Positions 9,928 to 18,814 of a stretch of 64,000 nucleotides of DNA are shown in pieces. How positions within the stretch are numbered: position 1 is the first letter of the stretch; each line of letters starts with the position of its first letter. A program made the position numbers and the translations under genes. The DNA is from Methylomonas albis (GTDB lineage: Bacteria; Pseudomonadota; Gammaproteobacteria; Methylococcales; Methylomonadaceae), in the NCBI RefSeq assembly GCF_014850955.1, contig NZ_JACXSS010000001.1, positions 2,046,001-2,110,000 on the forward strand, written 5' to 3'. A model generated the notes under the pieces. The model worked only from the letters and a program-made list of their open reading frames with translations. It had not been told where the DNA came from and made no database searches.

Positions 9928-10140
9928 ATGTCCACGGCCTGGGCGGGTGGTACCGACGCCATTTTAGAAAGAATTGACAAGATGACCGAGCTTTTCGTTG
10001 CCGAGACGCGTAAAGCAATCTATACCGGCGAATCCGCCACGCATTGCGAGGAATGCGGCGAACCGATACCGTAAGCGCGGCGTCATGCGATTGCATGCCA
10101 GTATTGTTTGGCTTGTCAAACCGAGCTGGAAAAAGGCTGA
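9928..10140 (+). pseudogene. DksA/TraR-type C4 zinc-finger gene with in-frame stop
   Basis: A strong ribosome-binding site (AGGAG, 8 bases before the ATG at 9928) precedes a frame reading STAWAGGTDAILERIDKM and then CEECGEPIP, after which TAA occurs at 10072-10074. The same frame continues ARRHAIACQYCLACQTELEKG to a TGA at 10138. This is the short DksA/TraR zinc-finger family (E. coli YbiI-like), whose conserved block reads CxxCGxxIPxARRxA...CxxCQ. The residue before ARR is often Glu or Gln; GAA or CAA to TAA is a single base change. The stop separates the two halves of the four-cysteine zinc site. The second half is also slightly short (IACQYC where IPGxxxC is usual). Either a recent nonsense mutation or a sequencing error. 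Confidence 0.8.
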
Positions 10141-10155
10141 CGTAGCGCTATTCTA

Positions 10156-11289
10156 CTAAGTGCGTTTAAACGGCAGGTAATTCGCCGCGTCTTGTTTGTA
10201 ATGCGCAATCGCCTGTTTTTCACGGGCTACAAATTGCGCCACGGCCTTGGCAAAACCGGCATCCTTTAACCAATGCGCGGAGTAGGTGGTGACCGGCTCG
10301 AAGCCGCGGGAGATTTTATGCTCGCCTTGCGCGCCGGAATCAAAACGCGCCAAGCCGTGTTCTATACAGTAGTCCAAGCCCTGGTAGTAGCAGGCCTCGA
10401 AATGTAGGGCGTTGTATTCCGCTTGGCAGCCCCAATACCGGCCATACAGTGTATCCGCACCGACAAAACTCAAGGCTGCGCCGACATAGGTATCGTCTTT
10501 AACTGCTAGAACCAGCAATAATTGCTCGGGCATGGTTCGCGCGATTTGCTTAAAAAACGCCAGATTCAAGTAAGGTTCGGAGCTGCGTTTTAAATAAGTC
10601 AGCGCGTAAAAGCGGAAAAACACTTGCCATTGGGCGTCGGAAACATCGGGCCCGGCGATGCGTTGCATTTGAATACCTTGTTCCGCCACCCGCCGCCGTT
10701 CGCGCTTGATCATCTTGCGTTTATCAGCGCTCAAGGTCTGTAAAAAGTCCGCAAACGTAGCGTAGTTGCGATTAAACCATTGAAACTGCACACCCTCGCG
10801 GACGCTTATTCCCAACGATTTAAGCAGCTCAAGCTGCGCATGTTCGGGAAATAAACAATGCCAGGAGGAAATGCCGCGCCGCTCGGCAAGCTGTTGGATA
10901 AAACCGAACAATAACGCGCAGACTGCGGTTTGATCCGCGTCCTGCGAAAATATCAGCCTCTGGCCTCGGCAGGGGGTAAACGGAATTGCGCTGACTAATT
11001 TCGGGTAATAGGCAATGCCATGCTGCTGGTAAGCCTGGGCCCATTGCTGATCGAAGACATACTCGCCCCAGGAATGGGTTTTCAGATACAGCGGTAAGGC
11101 AGCCAGCAATTTCTGATTGTCCATCACAAGTAAATGCGCGGCCTCCCAGCCGGTTTGCGGGCAAACCGCCGCGCTTTGTTCTAAGGCGGATAAAAAGTCG
11201 TGACGAGTAAATGGGTAATCAGCGCTGCACAGCCGATTCCAATCCGCAGCGTCGATTTGCGCCATGCTGTCGATTTGTTTTACTTCCAT
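10156..11289 (-). CDS. FemAB-like / GNAT-fold acyltransferase family protein (COG3146)
   Basis: A 377-aa cytoplasmic protein of the proteobacterial family related to FemAB/GNAT transferases (often annotated as peptidoglycan biosynthesis/recognition or DUF482). Visible signatures are PFTRHDFLSALEQS near residues 26-39, PFTPCRGQRL near 103-112, KMIKRERRRVAEQGI in the middle, and a C-terminal acceptor region (FEACYYQGLDYCIEHGLARFDSGAQGE, in parts) followed by EHKISRGFEPV. The physiological substrate is not established. The gene converges with the broken zinc-finger gene and is divergent from the methyltransferase. Confidence 0.8.
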   Translation of the reverse strand: MEVKQIDSMAQIDAADWNRLCSADYPFTRHDFLSALEQSAAVCPQTGWEAAHLLVMDNQKLLAALPLYLKTHSWGEYVFDQQWAQAYQQHGIAYYPKLVSAIPFTPCRGQRLIFSQDADQTAVCALLFGFIQQLAERRGISSWHCLFPEHAQLELLKSLGISVREGVQFQWFNRNYATFADFLQTLSADKRKMIKRERRRVAEQGIQMQRIAGPDVSDAQWQVFFRFYALTYLKRSSEPYLNLAFFKQIARTMPEQLLLVLAVKDDTYVGAALSFVGADTLYGRYWGCQAEYNALHFEACYYQGLDYCIEHGLARFDSGAQGEHKISRGFEPVTTYSAHWLKDAGFAKAVAQFVAREKQAIAHYKQDAANYLPFKRT

Positions 11290-11339
11290 TTTTAATCACA
11301 GTAGAGTTAAAGCATCAAAATACCATCAAAACATTGCTC

Positions 11340-11942
11340 ATGACGATACAGAAACCATTTTCCCAGGCTTGCGAGAACAACAAGGAACCGATTTTACAGA
11401 TTCTTAAAACGGTTTTTGACCAACCCATGACAGTGTGGGAAATCGGCAGCGGCACCGGCCAGCATGCCTGTCATTTTGCCGGGAATCTGCCGCATCTGAC
11501 ATGGCAGCCTACCGATAGGCCGGAAAATTTGCCGGGGATCCATTTATGGCGGGACGCGGTGCAACTGGCCAATCTACTGCCGCCGCTCAGCTTGGACGTG
11601 GCGGATTTGCAATGGCCGTGCGCACGAATCGACGCACTGTTTACTGCAAACACCTTGCACATTATGAGCAGCGCCGAAGTAGGGCTGTTATTCAAGCGGC
11701 TAGCGAACTATTTGAGTGCCGAGGCGACGCTGTGTATCTACGGCCCGTTCAATTACGCCGGCGCATACACCAGCGAAAGCAACGCCCGTTTCGACTTGTG
11801 GTTGAAAGAACGGGATGAACGCAGCGGTATCAAAGATTTTGAGACGATTATGGGCTTGGCCGCAGCCATCGGTTTGACCTTACAAGCCGACCACGCCATG
11901 CCTGCCAATAATCGACTGCTGGTGTTACAAACAAAAATCTGA
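11340..11942 (+). CDS. DUF938 SAM-dependent methyltransferase-like protein
   Basis: A 200-aa protein with a class-I methyltransferase fold. It starts KPFSQACENNKEPIL, then WEIGSGTGQHACHFA (glycine-rich SAM loop, about residues 32-46), then WQPTDR, and later LFTANTLHIMSS and YGPFNYAGAYTSESNARFD, which are hallmarks of DUF938 proteins. No substrate is known. I moved the start from an upstream in-frame codon at 11211 to the ATG at 11340, because homologues begin there and the earlier start would overlap the divergent neighbour. Confidence 0.85.
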   Translation: MTIQKPFSQACENNKEPILQILKTVFDQPMTVWEIGSGTGQHACHFAGNLPHLTWQPTDRPENLPGIHLWRDAVQLANLLPPLSLDVADLQWPCARIDALFTANTLHIMSSAEVGLLFKRLANYLSAEATLCIYGPFNYAGAYTSESNARFDLWLKERDERSGIKDFETIMGLAAAIGLTLQADHAMPANNRLLVLQTKI

Positions 11943-11954
11943 GCGGCTGCGCAG

Positions 11955-11977
11955 AAAAACGCCTTGCTCAGGCGCTC
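11955..11977 (-). terminator. Candidate rho-independent terminator of the corrin operon
   Basis: Read on the minus strand, a short GC-rich stem (GCGCC / GGCGT with flanking A-T and G-T pairs) and a TGAGCAA loop is followed by five T. It lies about 95 bases beyond the stop of the last corrin-operon gene. The stem is short, so strength is uncertain. Confidence 0.5.
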
Positions 11978-12070
11978 CCACACAACCCATGATCTGCGTA
12001 GCTAGCAGCTGCAAACGAATTCAAAATAGGCGCAGCGCTGGCCTGGCGACAAAAGTGTGTTTATCTGGCT

Positions 12071-12430
12071 TCATGCGTCATTAATACACACCGGCCCCTG
12101 ATGAAATATTAGATCGCTGACCGGTTCACCGCCCAGCAGATGTTGCGCAATTATGCGATCAAGATTGGCATCGGTGACGTTGTAATACCAAACGCCATCC
12201 GGTTGTACACAAAGAATCGGGCCTGATTTACAAGTGGCAAAGCAAGATACCCGGCTGCGTTTGACGCGTAACGCGCCCTGATCCAGGCCCACGGCCTTGA
12301 ATTTTGCGCCAAGGCTATCAAACACGGCTTGCGACAGGCCATCTTGCGTGCAGCGCGGACCGGTGCAGACCAGCAAATGGCGTTTGTAGTCGCCCATTTT
12401 GGGTTTTTCCGGCAGGGTAATATCACTCAT
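12071..12430 (-). CDS. [2Fe-2S] ferredoxin (thioredoxin-like fold) of the corrin operon
   Basis: A 119-aa thioredoxin-like [2Fe-2S] ferredoxin. The cluster cysteines are in [10 protein letters not shown] near the N terminus and in [18 protein letters not shown] later, the spacing expected of this family (C-x4-C, then a later Cys pair). The start MSDITLPE at 12430 overlaps the cobJ stop by 8 bases and has GAGG just upstream. Proteins of this kind often sit in proteobacterial cobalamin operons and are assumed to supply electrons, for example for cobalt reduction or ring reduction; the exact step is not proven. It is the last gene of the operon. Confidence 0.85.
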   Translation of the reverse strand: MSDITLPEKPKMGDYKRHLLVCTGPRCTQDGLSQAVFDSLGAKFKAVGLDQGALRVKRSRVSCFATCKSGPILCVQPDGVWYYNVTDANLDRIIAQHLLGGEPVSDLIFHQGPVCINDA

Positions 12431-13802
12431 CGCTAGTCGCCTCTTCAGTTTCAACGGTTTCGATAGCTGTCATGACTTGGCCTAATTGGTCGCACGCTAT
12501 GTGGAAAGCATGCAACGCCGCGTCGTCAAATTTCTCTGCCGATTTCACCAGCAACAGTGAAAACACTAGCGCGCCATGACCATCGACAAAATAAACCCCA
12601 TGCTGTCTGTCGCCCTGGCTTAAAAACCAGCCGCTGGCGATTTTGTTTTTATCGACATGCAAATGGCAATGCTCGTTGGTCAGATTCAACCAATCGCCGC
12701 GTTGGCTAAAATCCTGGGCCTCCAACAATAATTCCGCCACCGCACCGGTCTCGCTGCGCACCACGGCCCGCAATCGGCCCCAGTCCCTGGCGGCATTTAA
12801 TACGGCATCGACTTGATCAACGGCTAACCAGCGTGCGGCCAGATCACCCGCTTCGTCAGCGGGCGACGCGGTAGCGATAGCCGCCAGAATTTCAGCCAGC
12901 GGCGCATCGAAATAAGCTGCCGCTGCGCGCGCCGAGGACGCGGGCGTTTCGCGCACATATTGGCGCACGCAAGCATGCCAGCCGGTCAAGCCCATGCTCA
13001 AAGAACGCCCGGCTTGTTCGCCGTGTTTGGTCTCGCCGGTCAGGCTGTCGTATTTGTTGGCGTAACCGCGCGGGGTGATCATTAAACCTTCACGCACGAA
13101 AGTACTGCTGTTGCCGATCAACACTGTGCACAACATGCCGATGTCGCAATCGGCCATCTGCGCCAAGCTCGTCATTTGGATGTCCTGCCGGCGGCGATAG
13201 CCCGATTTGACAATCGCGACCGGCGTTCCCGGGCTGCGGTGTAACAACAGTATCCGCTGCGCCTCGATGATTTGGCCGGTACGGCGCCCGCTTTTCGGAT
13301 TGTACAAGGCCACCACGAAATCCCCGCGCGCCGCTGCTTGCAAGCGCTTGGCGATGGTCGGCCAGGGCGTAAGCAAATCCGACAGCGAAATCGAACAAAA
13401 ATCATGCGTTAACGGTGCCCCGACCAGCGCGGCGCAAGCATTCAACGCGGTCGCGCCGGGGATGACTTCCACGGTGATGTCGCTGTCCGGCGTCCAACCG
13501 GCTTGCAGCAGCACTTCGTAAGTCGGTCCGGCCATGCCGTAAACGCCGATGTCGCCGGATGAAATCAGCGCCACGGTTTTGCCCAGCAAGGCTTGCTCAT
13601 AAGCCTCGACGCAGCGATCGATTTCTTCGGTCATACCCTTACGAATGATCTCCTTGCCTGCCAACAGCTCCTGTACCAGCTTGATGTAAGTGGAATAGCC
13701 AATCACCACTTCCGCCTCGGCGATAGCCTCGCGCGCCCGGTAGGTCATATGTGCTTGCGCACCGGGGCCGAAGCCGACCAATAAAATTTTGCCTGCCTTC
13801 AT
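12423..13802 (-). CDS. cobJ: Precorrin-3B / cobalt-factor III C17-methyltransferase with C-terminal extension
   Basis: Residues 1 to about 245 are a corrin methyltransferase of the CobJ/CbiH type: [16 protein letters not shown], the [14 protein letters not shown]-site loop, the [14 protein letters not shown] segment and the ALYNPKS signature. This enzyme contracts and methylates the macrocycle at C17. Residues ~246-459 are an additional region absent from minimal CobJ (about 250 aa). Its last ~90 residues ([33 protein letters not shown]) faintly recall HutX/ChuX-type haem-handling folds; that is a weak visual impression. The ATG shares four bases with the cobE stop (ATGA). Confidence 0.92.
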   Translation of the reverse strand: MKAGKILLVGFGPGAQAHMTYRAREAIAEAEVVIGYSTYIKLVQELLAGKEIIRKGMTEEIDRCVEAYEQALLGKTVALISSGDIGVYGMAGPTYEVLLQAGWTPDSDITVEVIPGATALNACAALVGAPLTHDFCSISLSDLLTPWPTIAKRLQAAARGDFVVALYNPKSGRRTGQIIEAQRILLLHRSPGTPVAIVKSGYRRRQDIQMTSLAQMADCDIGMLCTVLIGNSSTFVREGLMITPRGYANKYDSLTGETKHGEQAGRSLSMGLTGWHACVRQYVRETPASSARAAAAYFDAPLAEILAAIATASPADEAGDLAARWLAVDQVDAVLNAARDWGRLRAVVRSETGAVAELLLEAQDFSQRGDWLNLTNEHCHLHVDKNKIASGWFLSQGDRQHGVYFVDGHGALVFSLLLVKSAEKFDDAALHAFHIACDQLGQVMTAIETVETEEATSDE

Positions 13803-14200
13803 ATGTTGTTTTCGTTGATACTTGCGATTGAAACCGTGGCGTTCTTGCCGTCCTCGCCCCGGTATTTGTGTTTTTCTACTAATAATTCCGCCGTAGGGCC
13901 GGCGGCCAGTAGGGCCGCCGCCTCGGCCACCGCCGGTGTACCCATGTATTGGCGCACCACTTCAGAGGGATTGGGTACCGGCACCTGCGCCAGTTGCTCG
14001 GCTGGGTAAAACGACAGCGGCCAAGCGTTATCTGCAGTCAGTTGCAATATGGCCGCTTCGTCGTTTTTTTTGTCGATGCTGGCGGCACCTGTGACGGCGG
14101 ATTTGTCCAAACCCGCCAGTGCCAGCGCTTGCTCGACTGCGGTGTTCAAAGTCATTAACGAGGCATTCCGATCACAACCCAAGCCCAGGATGACTTTCAT
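13799..14200 (-). CDS. cobE: CobE / CbiG C-terminal domain protein
   Basis: A 133-aa protein equal to the C-terminal domain of CbiG, known as CobE when free-standing. Signatures are LGCDRNAS near the start, AASIDKKNDEAA in the middle, and VAEAAALLAAGPTAELLVEKHK near the end. CbiG opens the delta-lactone ring of cobalt-precorrin-5A and releases acetaldehyde; the role of the CobE part is less clear. The start MKVILGLG at 14200 overlaps the upstream cbiG(N) stop as TAATG, with CAGGAA before it. A longer frame starting at 14290 would intrude into cbiG and is rejected. Confidence 0.88.
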   Translation of the reverse strand: MKVILGLGCDRNASLMTLNTAVEQALALAGLDKSAVTGAASIDKKNDEAAILQLTADNAWPLSFYPAEQLAQVPVPNPSEVVRQYMGTPAVAEAAALLAAGPTAELLVEKHKYRGEDGKNATVSIASINENNI

Positions 14201-14946
14201 TATTCCTGCCCTAGTGGCGGTCGGTACACCACCAGACGCTCGGCGAGTTGTTCCCATTGTGCCGGGGTAATCTCCCGCCGGGTCACCCACAACACCGCTT
14301 TGTAGTGCGTCAAATCCACGTCTTCGAAACGCTCAAAAAAACGAATAGTGGCCGGCAATGGTGTGGGCCGTGTCCACCAGTGTTTTGACCCTGCTTCCTG
14401 GACGAAAGCAATCGGTTCTTCGTTGACGACATGCGCAGAAACCCGGGTAATATTGATTTTCGGCGCTTCCACCTGCCAGCTCAGCTCGCGGCCGAGTATA
14501 TCCACCGGGATGGTCTTGCCGACATCCGACGCCGTGGTCAGCACCGCCTCCGCACCCAGCAACGCCGCCAGTTGTTCGGCATAGGCGTTGGCGCCGCCGA
14601 CGTGGCCGGACAACACCGGAATTACATAGCGCGCGGCATCGTCAACCACCAACACGCCGGGATCTTCGTCTTTGGATTTAAGATGCGGCGCAATCAAGCG
14701 CACTACCGCGCCCAACGAAATAAACAACACCAATTGATCGTAACGGGCAAACAAACCGCCCATATTTGCGCTTAATGCTCCGGGCAGGATTTCGACAGTG
14801 TTTCCGATAGTAGGTAAGCCGGCAGCGAATTTCTCCGAGACCGCCAGTTGGGCATCTGGCAGCTGTTCGGCCAAGCGCAAGGCTTGCGCGACGCCGTGTT
14901 TGGTGATCGCCACCAGGGCGATACGGGGTTGGATGAGTATGGTCAT
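14200..14946 (-). CDS. cbiG: Cobalt-precorrin-5A hydrolase, CbiG N-terminal and central domains
   Basis: A 248-aa protein covering the CbiG N-terminal domain (IALVAITKHGVAQALRLAE; LVLFISLGAVVRLIAPHL) and the central part with DPGVLVVDDAARYVIPVLSGH and GGANAYAEQLAALLGA, which are diagnostic. It catalyses opening of the lactone ring in the anaerobic B12 pathway. The C-terminal domain is encoded by the next gene (cobE), so CbiG is split in two here. The gene overlaps cobI upstream by ATGA and cobE downstream by one base, indicating translational coupling. Confidence 0.93.
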   Translation of the reverse strand: MTILIQPRIALVAITKHGVAQALRLAEQLPDAQLAVSEKFAAGLPTIGNTVEILPGALSANMGGLFARYDQLVLFISLGAVVRLIAPHLKSKDEDPGVLVVDDAARYVIPVLSGHVGGANAYAEQLAALLGAEAVLTTASDVGKTIPVDILGRELSWQVEAPKINITRVSAHVVNEEPIAFVQEAGSKHWWTRPTPLPATIRFFERFEDVDLTHYKAVLWVTRREITPAQWEQLAERLVVYRPPLGQE

Positions 14947-15737
14947 GGCGTCTCAGTTGTGGAGAGGGAGGATTTTTTCCGGCATCCACGCAGCATTTCG
15001 CCGCGCTGGCGATTCGGGTTGCGAACCAGCAGTAAGGATAGATAATTGACTTTCTGGCCGCGCAGTTTTAGCAGATCGCGTTCGATGCGCTCTTCCGGAC
15101 TACCGGCTTTTTCGATAAACGCGGCATGAGTCAGCAAGCCGCGCCGTTCCAGCAAGTCCAAAATATCGTCCAGCAAGGGTTTAACCTTCAGCAGTACCAG
15201 CGTGTCAAAATCGTTGAGCAAGCGTTCTATCATGGCGATGCCGTAACTGGCCGGGATGATGGCCACGGTTTCATCGGTATCGGCCAGCGGCATCGCTAAC
15301 CGCGCTGCGGCGGCGGTAAACGACGGTACGCCCGGAATGGTTTCGATGGCGATACCGGCATCCAGCGCGCGCACGGTGCGAGCCAGATGGCCGAAAGTAG
15401 AATAAGTCGAAGCGTCGCCTTCCACTAGAAACAGCACATCCTGACCGGCGCGCAAACGGATCAACACGGTCTCGGCGGCGCGCAGCCAGTAAGCGGCGAG
15501 GATTTCCGTGTCATGGGTCATCGGAAAAATCAGTGGGCTGTGGTCGGCTGGCAAGGTCAAACCGGCATTCAGGGCAATTTGTAAGGCGTAGCTGTTGGCG
15601 CCTTTACGGCGGATGGGGTAAGTCCAGTAAACATCCGGGCGTTGCAATAAAGCCCAACTGCGGCGGGTAATTAGCCCCGGATCACCGGGGCCGAGCGAGG
15701 CACCGTATAAGCGGCCTGGGGATACGTTAGTCATCAT
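14943..15737 (-). CDS. cobI: Precorrin-2 / cobalt-factor II C20-methyltransferase
   Basis: A 264-aa SAM-dependent corrin methyltransferase. GRLYGASLGPGDPGLITRRS at the N terminus is the CobI/CbiL opening motif, with FLVEGDASTYSTFGHLA as the second SAM-binding loop and IETIPGVPSFTAAAARL as the conserved middle. It methylates C20 of (cobalt-)precorrin-2. I start it at the ATG ATG pair at 15737, overlapping the cbiET stop by 11 bases; a longer upstream frame reads through cbiET and is rejected. The cobI stop overlaps the cbiG start as ATGA. Confidence 0.93.
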   Translation of the reverse strand: MMTNVSPGRLYGASLGPGDPGLITRRSWALLQRPDVYWTYPIRRKGANSYALQIALNAGLTLPADHSPLIFPMTHDTEILAAYWLRAAETVLIRLRAGQDVLFLVEGDASTYSTFGHLARTVRALDAGIAIETIPGVPSFTAAAARLAMPLADTDETVAIIPASYGIAMIERLLNDFDTLVLLKVKPLLDDILDLLERRGLLTHAAFIEKAGSPEERIERDLLKLRGQKVNYLSLLLVRNPNRQRGEMLRGCRKKSSLSTTETP

Positions 15738-17040
15738 GGTCGTTGAGGATACGGGCGGAGGTTTGAGCGCACACCACCCAAATTGGGTTTTCCGCCTGCA
15801 TGCGGTGCATATCCAGAATCGGCTTGCTGCGCGCGGCTTGCAGTTGCAGCACATCCCATTGCGCGCCTGTTGTTTTCAAGGCTTCGACGGCCGTGCTCAG
15901 ATTTTCGAGAGTGGCGAAGTTCATCACCAGATGACCGTCGGGTCGCAGACGTTGCAAACAAAGGGTGATTAGTGCGCGTAATTCGCCACCGGAACCGCCG
16001 ATGAATACCGCATCCGGGTCGGGCCAGTTTTCCAGCCCGGCCGGTGCGCGGCCATGCAGCAGGGTGTAGTTGTTCACGCGCAAGCTCGTGCGATTGCTCA
16101 GCGCAATCGCCGCGTCATCCGCATTTTTTTCCATAGCGTAGACATGGCCGTGCGGGCACAGCCGTGCCGCTTCCAGCCCAACCGCACCGGAACCGGCGCC
16201 GATGTCCCACACGATGCTGTCCGGCAGCAAGGCCATCCGTGCCAACGACACCGCACGCACTTCGCGTTTGGTGATCAGGCCTTTGTCGGGTTTGCGTTGC
16301 TTAAAGCGCTCATCGGGCAAACCGAATAGCGCTTCCCTTACCACTGGTTGCCGGCGGCGTACCAAGACGATATTGGGATCGGCAAATCTGCCGGCCGCGG
16401 CGGCATCGACCCTCAACCAATCGGAAATCTGTTCCTGCGGCTGCAACAGGCATTCCGCCACTGCCATTTCATAGTCATCGGCTAAAGACTCGATCTGCAA
16501 CATGCGGGCAATGCGGGCAGGATCGTTTTCGGGGCTGGTGAAGACGACGGTTAAACCGGATTGCCGCAGCAAATTCAGCAAGGCATATAATCCATGATTG
16601 GGTGTAGCGCCAATCTGCCATTCGCCGGCATCACAGCTGTGCACCGAGCCGATGCGTGCATCCTGCCAGGCCACACCCAGTCTGGCACAGGCCAATTGCA
16701 GCATGCTTAGATTGGGCAGGATTTCGATACTGTCACGGCCAAGTTTGTTGAGCAAAAAACTGGCGATGCCGTGACATAGTGGGTCGCCGGTGGCCAGCAC
16801 CACCACCTGTTTACCGGTTTCGCGGGCTTCAGTGATCCAGGCGGGGAGTTGCGACAGCTTGCCGGTTAAATAGTGTCGTTCGGCATCTGCACTAATGTCT
16901 GCGGCGAATAGTGCCAAGGTGCGGCTTGCGCCAATGACGATATTGGCAGTTTGTATCAGTGTCAATGCGCTGGGCGTTAAACCCGCTGCGCCATTGTCCA
17001 GTACGCCGATAATTCGGCAATGGTTGTTCATCTCAGACAT
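15727..17040 (-). CDS. cobL: Cobalt-precorrin-6B/7 methyltransferase-decarboxylase fusion (CobL/CbiET)
   Basis: A 437-aa two-domain enzyme. Residues 1 to about 205 are CbiE-like: IIGVLDNGAAGLTPSAL, VVLATGDPLCHGIASFL and EILPNLSMLQLACARLG. Residues from about 235 onward are CbiT-like with a class-I methyltransferase core: GLITKREVRAVSLA, IVWDIGAGSGAVGLEAARL and AVFIGGSGGEL in slightly variant form. Together they methylate C5 and C15 and decarboxylate the ring-C acetate. Fusion of cbiE and cbiT is common. The start MSEMNNHC at 17040 overlaps the cbiD stop by 8 bases; an alternative ATG lies three codons later. Confidence 0.94.
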   Translation of the reverse strand: MSEMNNHCRIIGVLDNGAAGLTPSALTLIQTANIVIGASRTLALFAADISADAERHYLTGKLSQLPAWITEARETGKQVVVLATGDPLCHGIASFLLNKLGRDSIEILPNLSMLQLACARLGVAWQDARIGSVHSCDAGEWQIGATPNHGLYALLNLLRQSGLTVVFTSPENDPARIARMLQIESLADDYEMAVAECLLQPQEQISDWLRVDAAAAGRFADPNIVLVRRRQPVVREALFGLPDERFKQRKPDKGLITKREVRAVSLARMALLPDSIVWDIGAGSGAVGLEAARLCPHGHVYAMEKNADDAAIALSNRTSLRVNNYTLLHGRAPAGLENWPDPDAVFIGGSGGELRALITLCLQRLRPDGHLVMNFATLENLSTAVEALKTTGAQWDVLQLQAARSKPILDMHRMQAENPIWVVCAQTSARILNDHDD

Positions 17041-18133
17041 CGCCTGCCACTTCCGCCAGTTTGTTACCGTCAAAATCGCACATCAGCACCCGCAAGCGGA
17101 ATTTGCCGGTGTAGCGCTGGCTCAAGGTGGCTATGACTCGCCGGCCTAAAGCCTCATAAAATTCGCTGATCAAGCCCAGTTCTTCCATGCGTTCGCTGGC
17201 ATAGCGAGCCATTTCCGATTGGCTGATCTCGGTGCAGACGTCGGCGGACGCGCCGATTTCGGCGGCAATTTCCGCCAGCAAGTCGGTATCCACCGCGCTA
17301 CGATTAGCATGGGTGATGGTCTCGCCCTGGGCAATTTTGGTCAGTTTGCCGACCATGCCGCCAATTACCACTTGTGGCAAGCCGCAGCGCACGACGGTGT
17401 CCAAGGCGTACTTGAGAAAATCCCCCATCTGCACGAAGCAGGCCGGGGCCAGTTCAGGTAATTCGCGCATGGTGAATTTTTCCGTGCGACCGCCGGTGGT
17501 CAGCACCACACAGTGCTGGCCCTGATTGGCCGCGACTTCGATACCCTGAATCACGCTAGCGCGAAATGCTGTCGTGGAATAAGGATGGACTATGCCGGTG
17601 GTGCCCAGGATGGAAATGCCACCGACGATGCCGAGCCGGTAATTTAGGGTTTTTTTCGCCAACTCTTCACCGCCGGGTACGGAAATAGTCACTTCCAGCC
17701 CAGCCTGTTCGAGCAAGCTGGCGGCAACCTGACGCACATTGGCGGCTATATTGCGCCTAGGTACCGGATTGATGGCCGGCCCGCCCACTTCCAAACCCAA
17801 ACCTTGCATGGTAATGGTGCCGACGCCGGTGCCGCCTTTCAGCAGCACTTCACCCGGCGCATCAGGCAGCAGCCGGACGTGCGCGGTCAGCGCGGCTTTG
17901 TCGGTCACATCGGGATCGTCGCCGGCATCTTTGATAACCACTGCCTGCGCGAAATCGTTAGCGCAATGTCCGTTGCTGACTGCGAATGTTATCCGTTGAC
18001 CGTTGGGCAACTCGCATTCCACGCTGTCAGGTACCGCGCCTTGCAGCAAGCCGAGCGCCGCCGCCCGTGCCGCCGCAGCGGAACAAGCGCCGGTGGTGTA
18101 ACCTTTGCGGGTGCCTTTCGGCTTTTTTTCCAT
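17033..18133 (-). CDS. cbiD: Cobalt-precorrin-5B C1-methyltransferase
   Basis: A 366-aa CbiD, the C1-methyltransferase specific to the anaerobic (early cobalt insertion) branch of B12 synthesis. Signatures are RKGYTTGACSAAAARAA at the N terminus, LKGGTGVGTITMQGLGL and GGPAINPVPRRNI in the middle, and ILGTTGIVHPYSTTAF. The ATG at 18133 is preferred over a TTG one codon earlier. It lies 9 bases after cbiC. Its presence with cbiX and cbiG shows that the operon encodes the oxygen-independent type of pathway. Confidence 0.96.
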   Translation of the reverse strand: MEKKPKGTRKGYTTGACSAAAARAAALGLLQGAVPDSVECELPNGQRITFAVSNGHCANDFAQAVVIKDAGDDPDVTDKAALTAHVRLLPDAPGEVLLKGGTGVGTITMQGLGLEVGGPAINPVPRRNIAANVRQVAASLLEQAGLEVTISVPGGEELAKKTLNYRLGIVGGISILGTTGIVHPYSTTAFRASVIQGIEVAANQGQHCVVLTTGGRTEKFTMRELPELAPACFVQMGDFLKYALDTVVRCGLPQVVIGGMVGKLTKIAQGETITHANRSAVDTDLLAEIAAEIGASADVCTEISQSEMARYASERMEELGLISEFYEALGRRVIATLSQRYTGKFRLRVLMCDFDGNKLAEVAGDV

Positions 18134-18142
18134 CAACTCAAA

Positions 18143-18814
18143 TTAACCAAGCTGGGTTTGTTCCGCTTCGGCCAGTGCCAACAAAGCATGAATGGCGGCG
18201 ACTACCAGTGTCGAGCCGCCTTTGCGACCGTCAATGACCATCCAGGGAATATCCCTGAGTTCACTGGCGAGCGCTTTGGATTCCGCCGCCGACACAAAGC
18301 CCACCGGCATGCCGATCACCAGAGCGGGTTTGATTAAGCCGTCGTTAGTCATCCGCACTACTTCCAGTAGGGCTGTTGGCGCATTGCCGATTGCGATGAT
18401 GCCGCCGTCCAGCAAATTGAGTTGCTGGGCTTTGCGCATGGCTTGCACCGCACGAGTGCTGTTCTCGGCTTTGGCCTGGGCAATCACATCCGTATCGGCG
18501 ATGAAATGATGCGTAGCGACGCCGAAGTAATCCAGCCGTGGTGTGGACAAACCCACGCAGATCATTTCCACATCGGCGACTATCGGCGCGCCACGCCGAA
18601 TCGCCAGCAAACCGGCGGCGACCGCTTCGGGATGAAAACGTACCAGGCCGTTGAATTCAAAATCGGCCGAGGCGTGAATGATGCGTCTGACCACTTGCCA
18701 TTGCTGGTCGTCGTAGTGATGCAGCCCGGCTTCGCGGTCGACAATGGCGAACGAGTCGTGCTCTATCCGGCGGCCGGCATCGGTAAGTTGTTCGGTGACG
18801 ATGTTGCTGTTCAT
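18143..18814 (-). CDS. cbiC: (Cobalt-)precorrin-8X methylmutase
   Basis: A 223-aa enzyme that moves the C11 methyl group to C12, yielding (cob/hydrogeno)byrinate. The family pattern is clear: RRIIHASADFEF with the catalytic His, ADVEMICVGL, ENSTRAVQAMR, IAIGNAPTALLEV and GMPVGFVSAAESKALA. The ATG at 18814 overlaps the cbiX stop as ATGA; an earlier in-frame start would lie inside cbiX and is rejected. Confidence 0.95.
   Translation of the reverse strand: MNSNIVTEQLTDAGRRIEHDSFAIVDREAGLHHYDDQQWQVVRRIIHASADFEFNGLVRFHPEAVAAGLLAIRRGAPIVADVEMICVGLSTPRLDYFGVATHHFIADTDVIAQAKAENSTRAVQAMRKAQQLNLLDGGIIAIGNAPTALLEVVRMTNDGLIKPALVIGMPVGFVSAAESKALASELRDIPWMVIDGRKGGSTLVVAAIHALLALAEAEQTQLG

Noticed and set aside
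9928..10140. Programmed read-through of TAA in the zinc-finger gene
   Set aside because: TAA is not used for selenocysteine or pyrrolysine, and no recoding context is visible; mutation or sequence error is simpler.
15734..18509. Many plus-strand open frames across the corrin operon
   Set aside because: They are antisense shadows of overlapping GC-rich coding genes with Arg/Ser/Pro-rich, non-family products.
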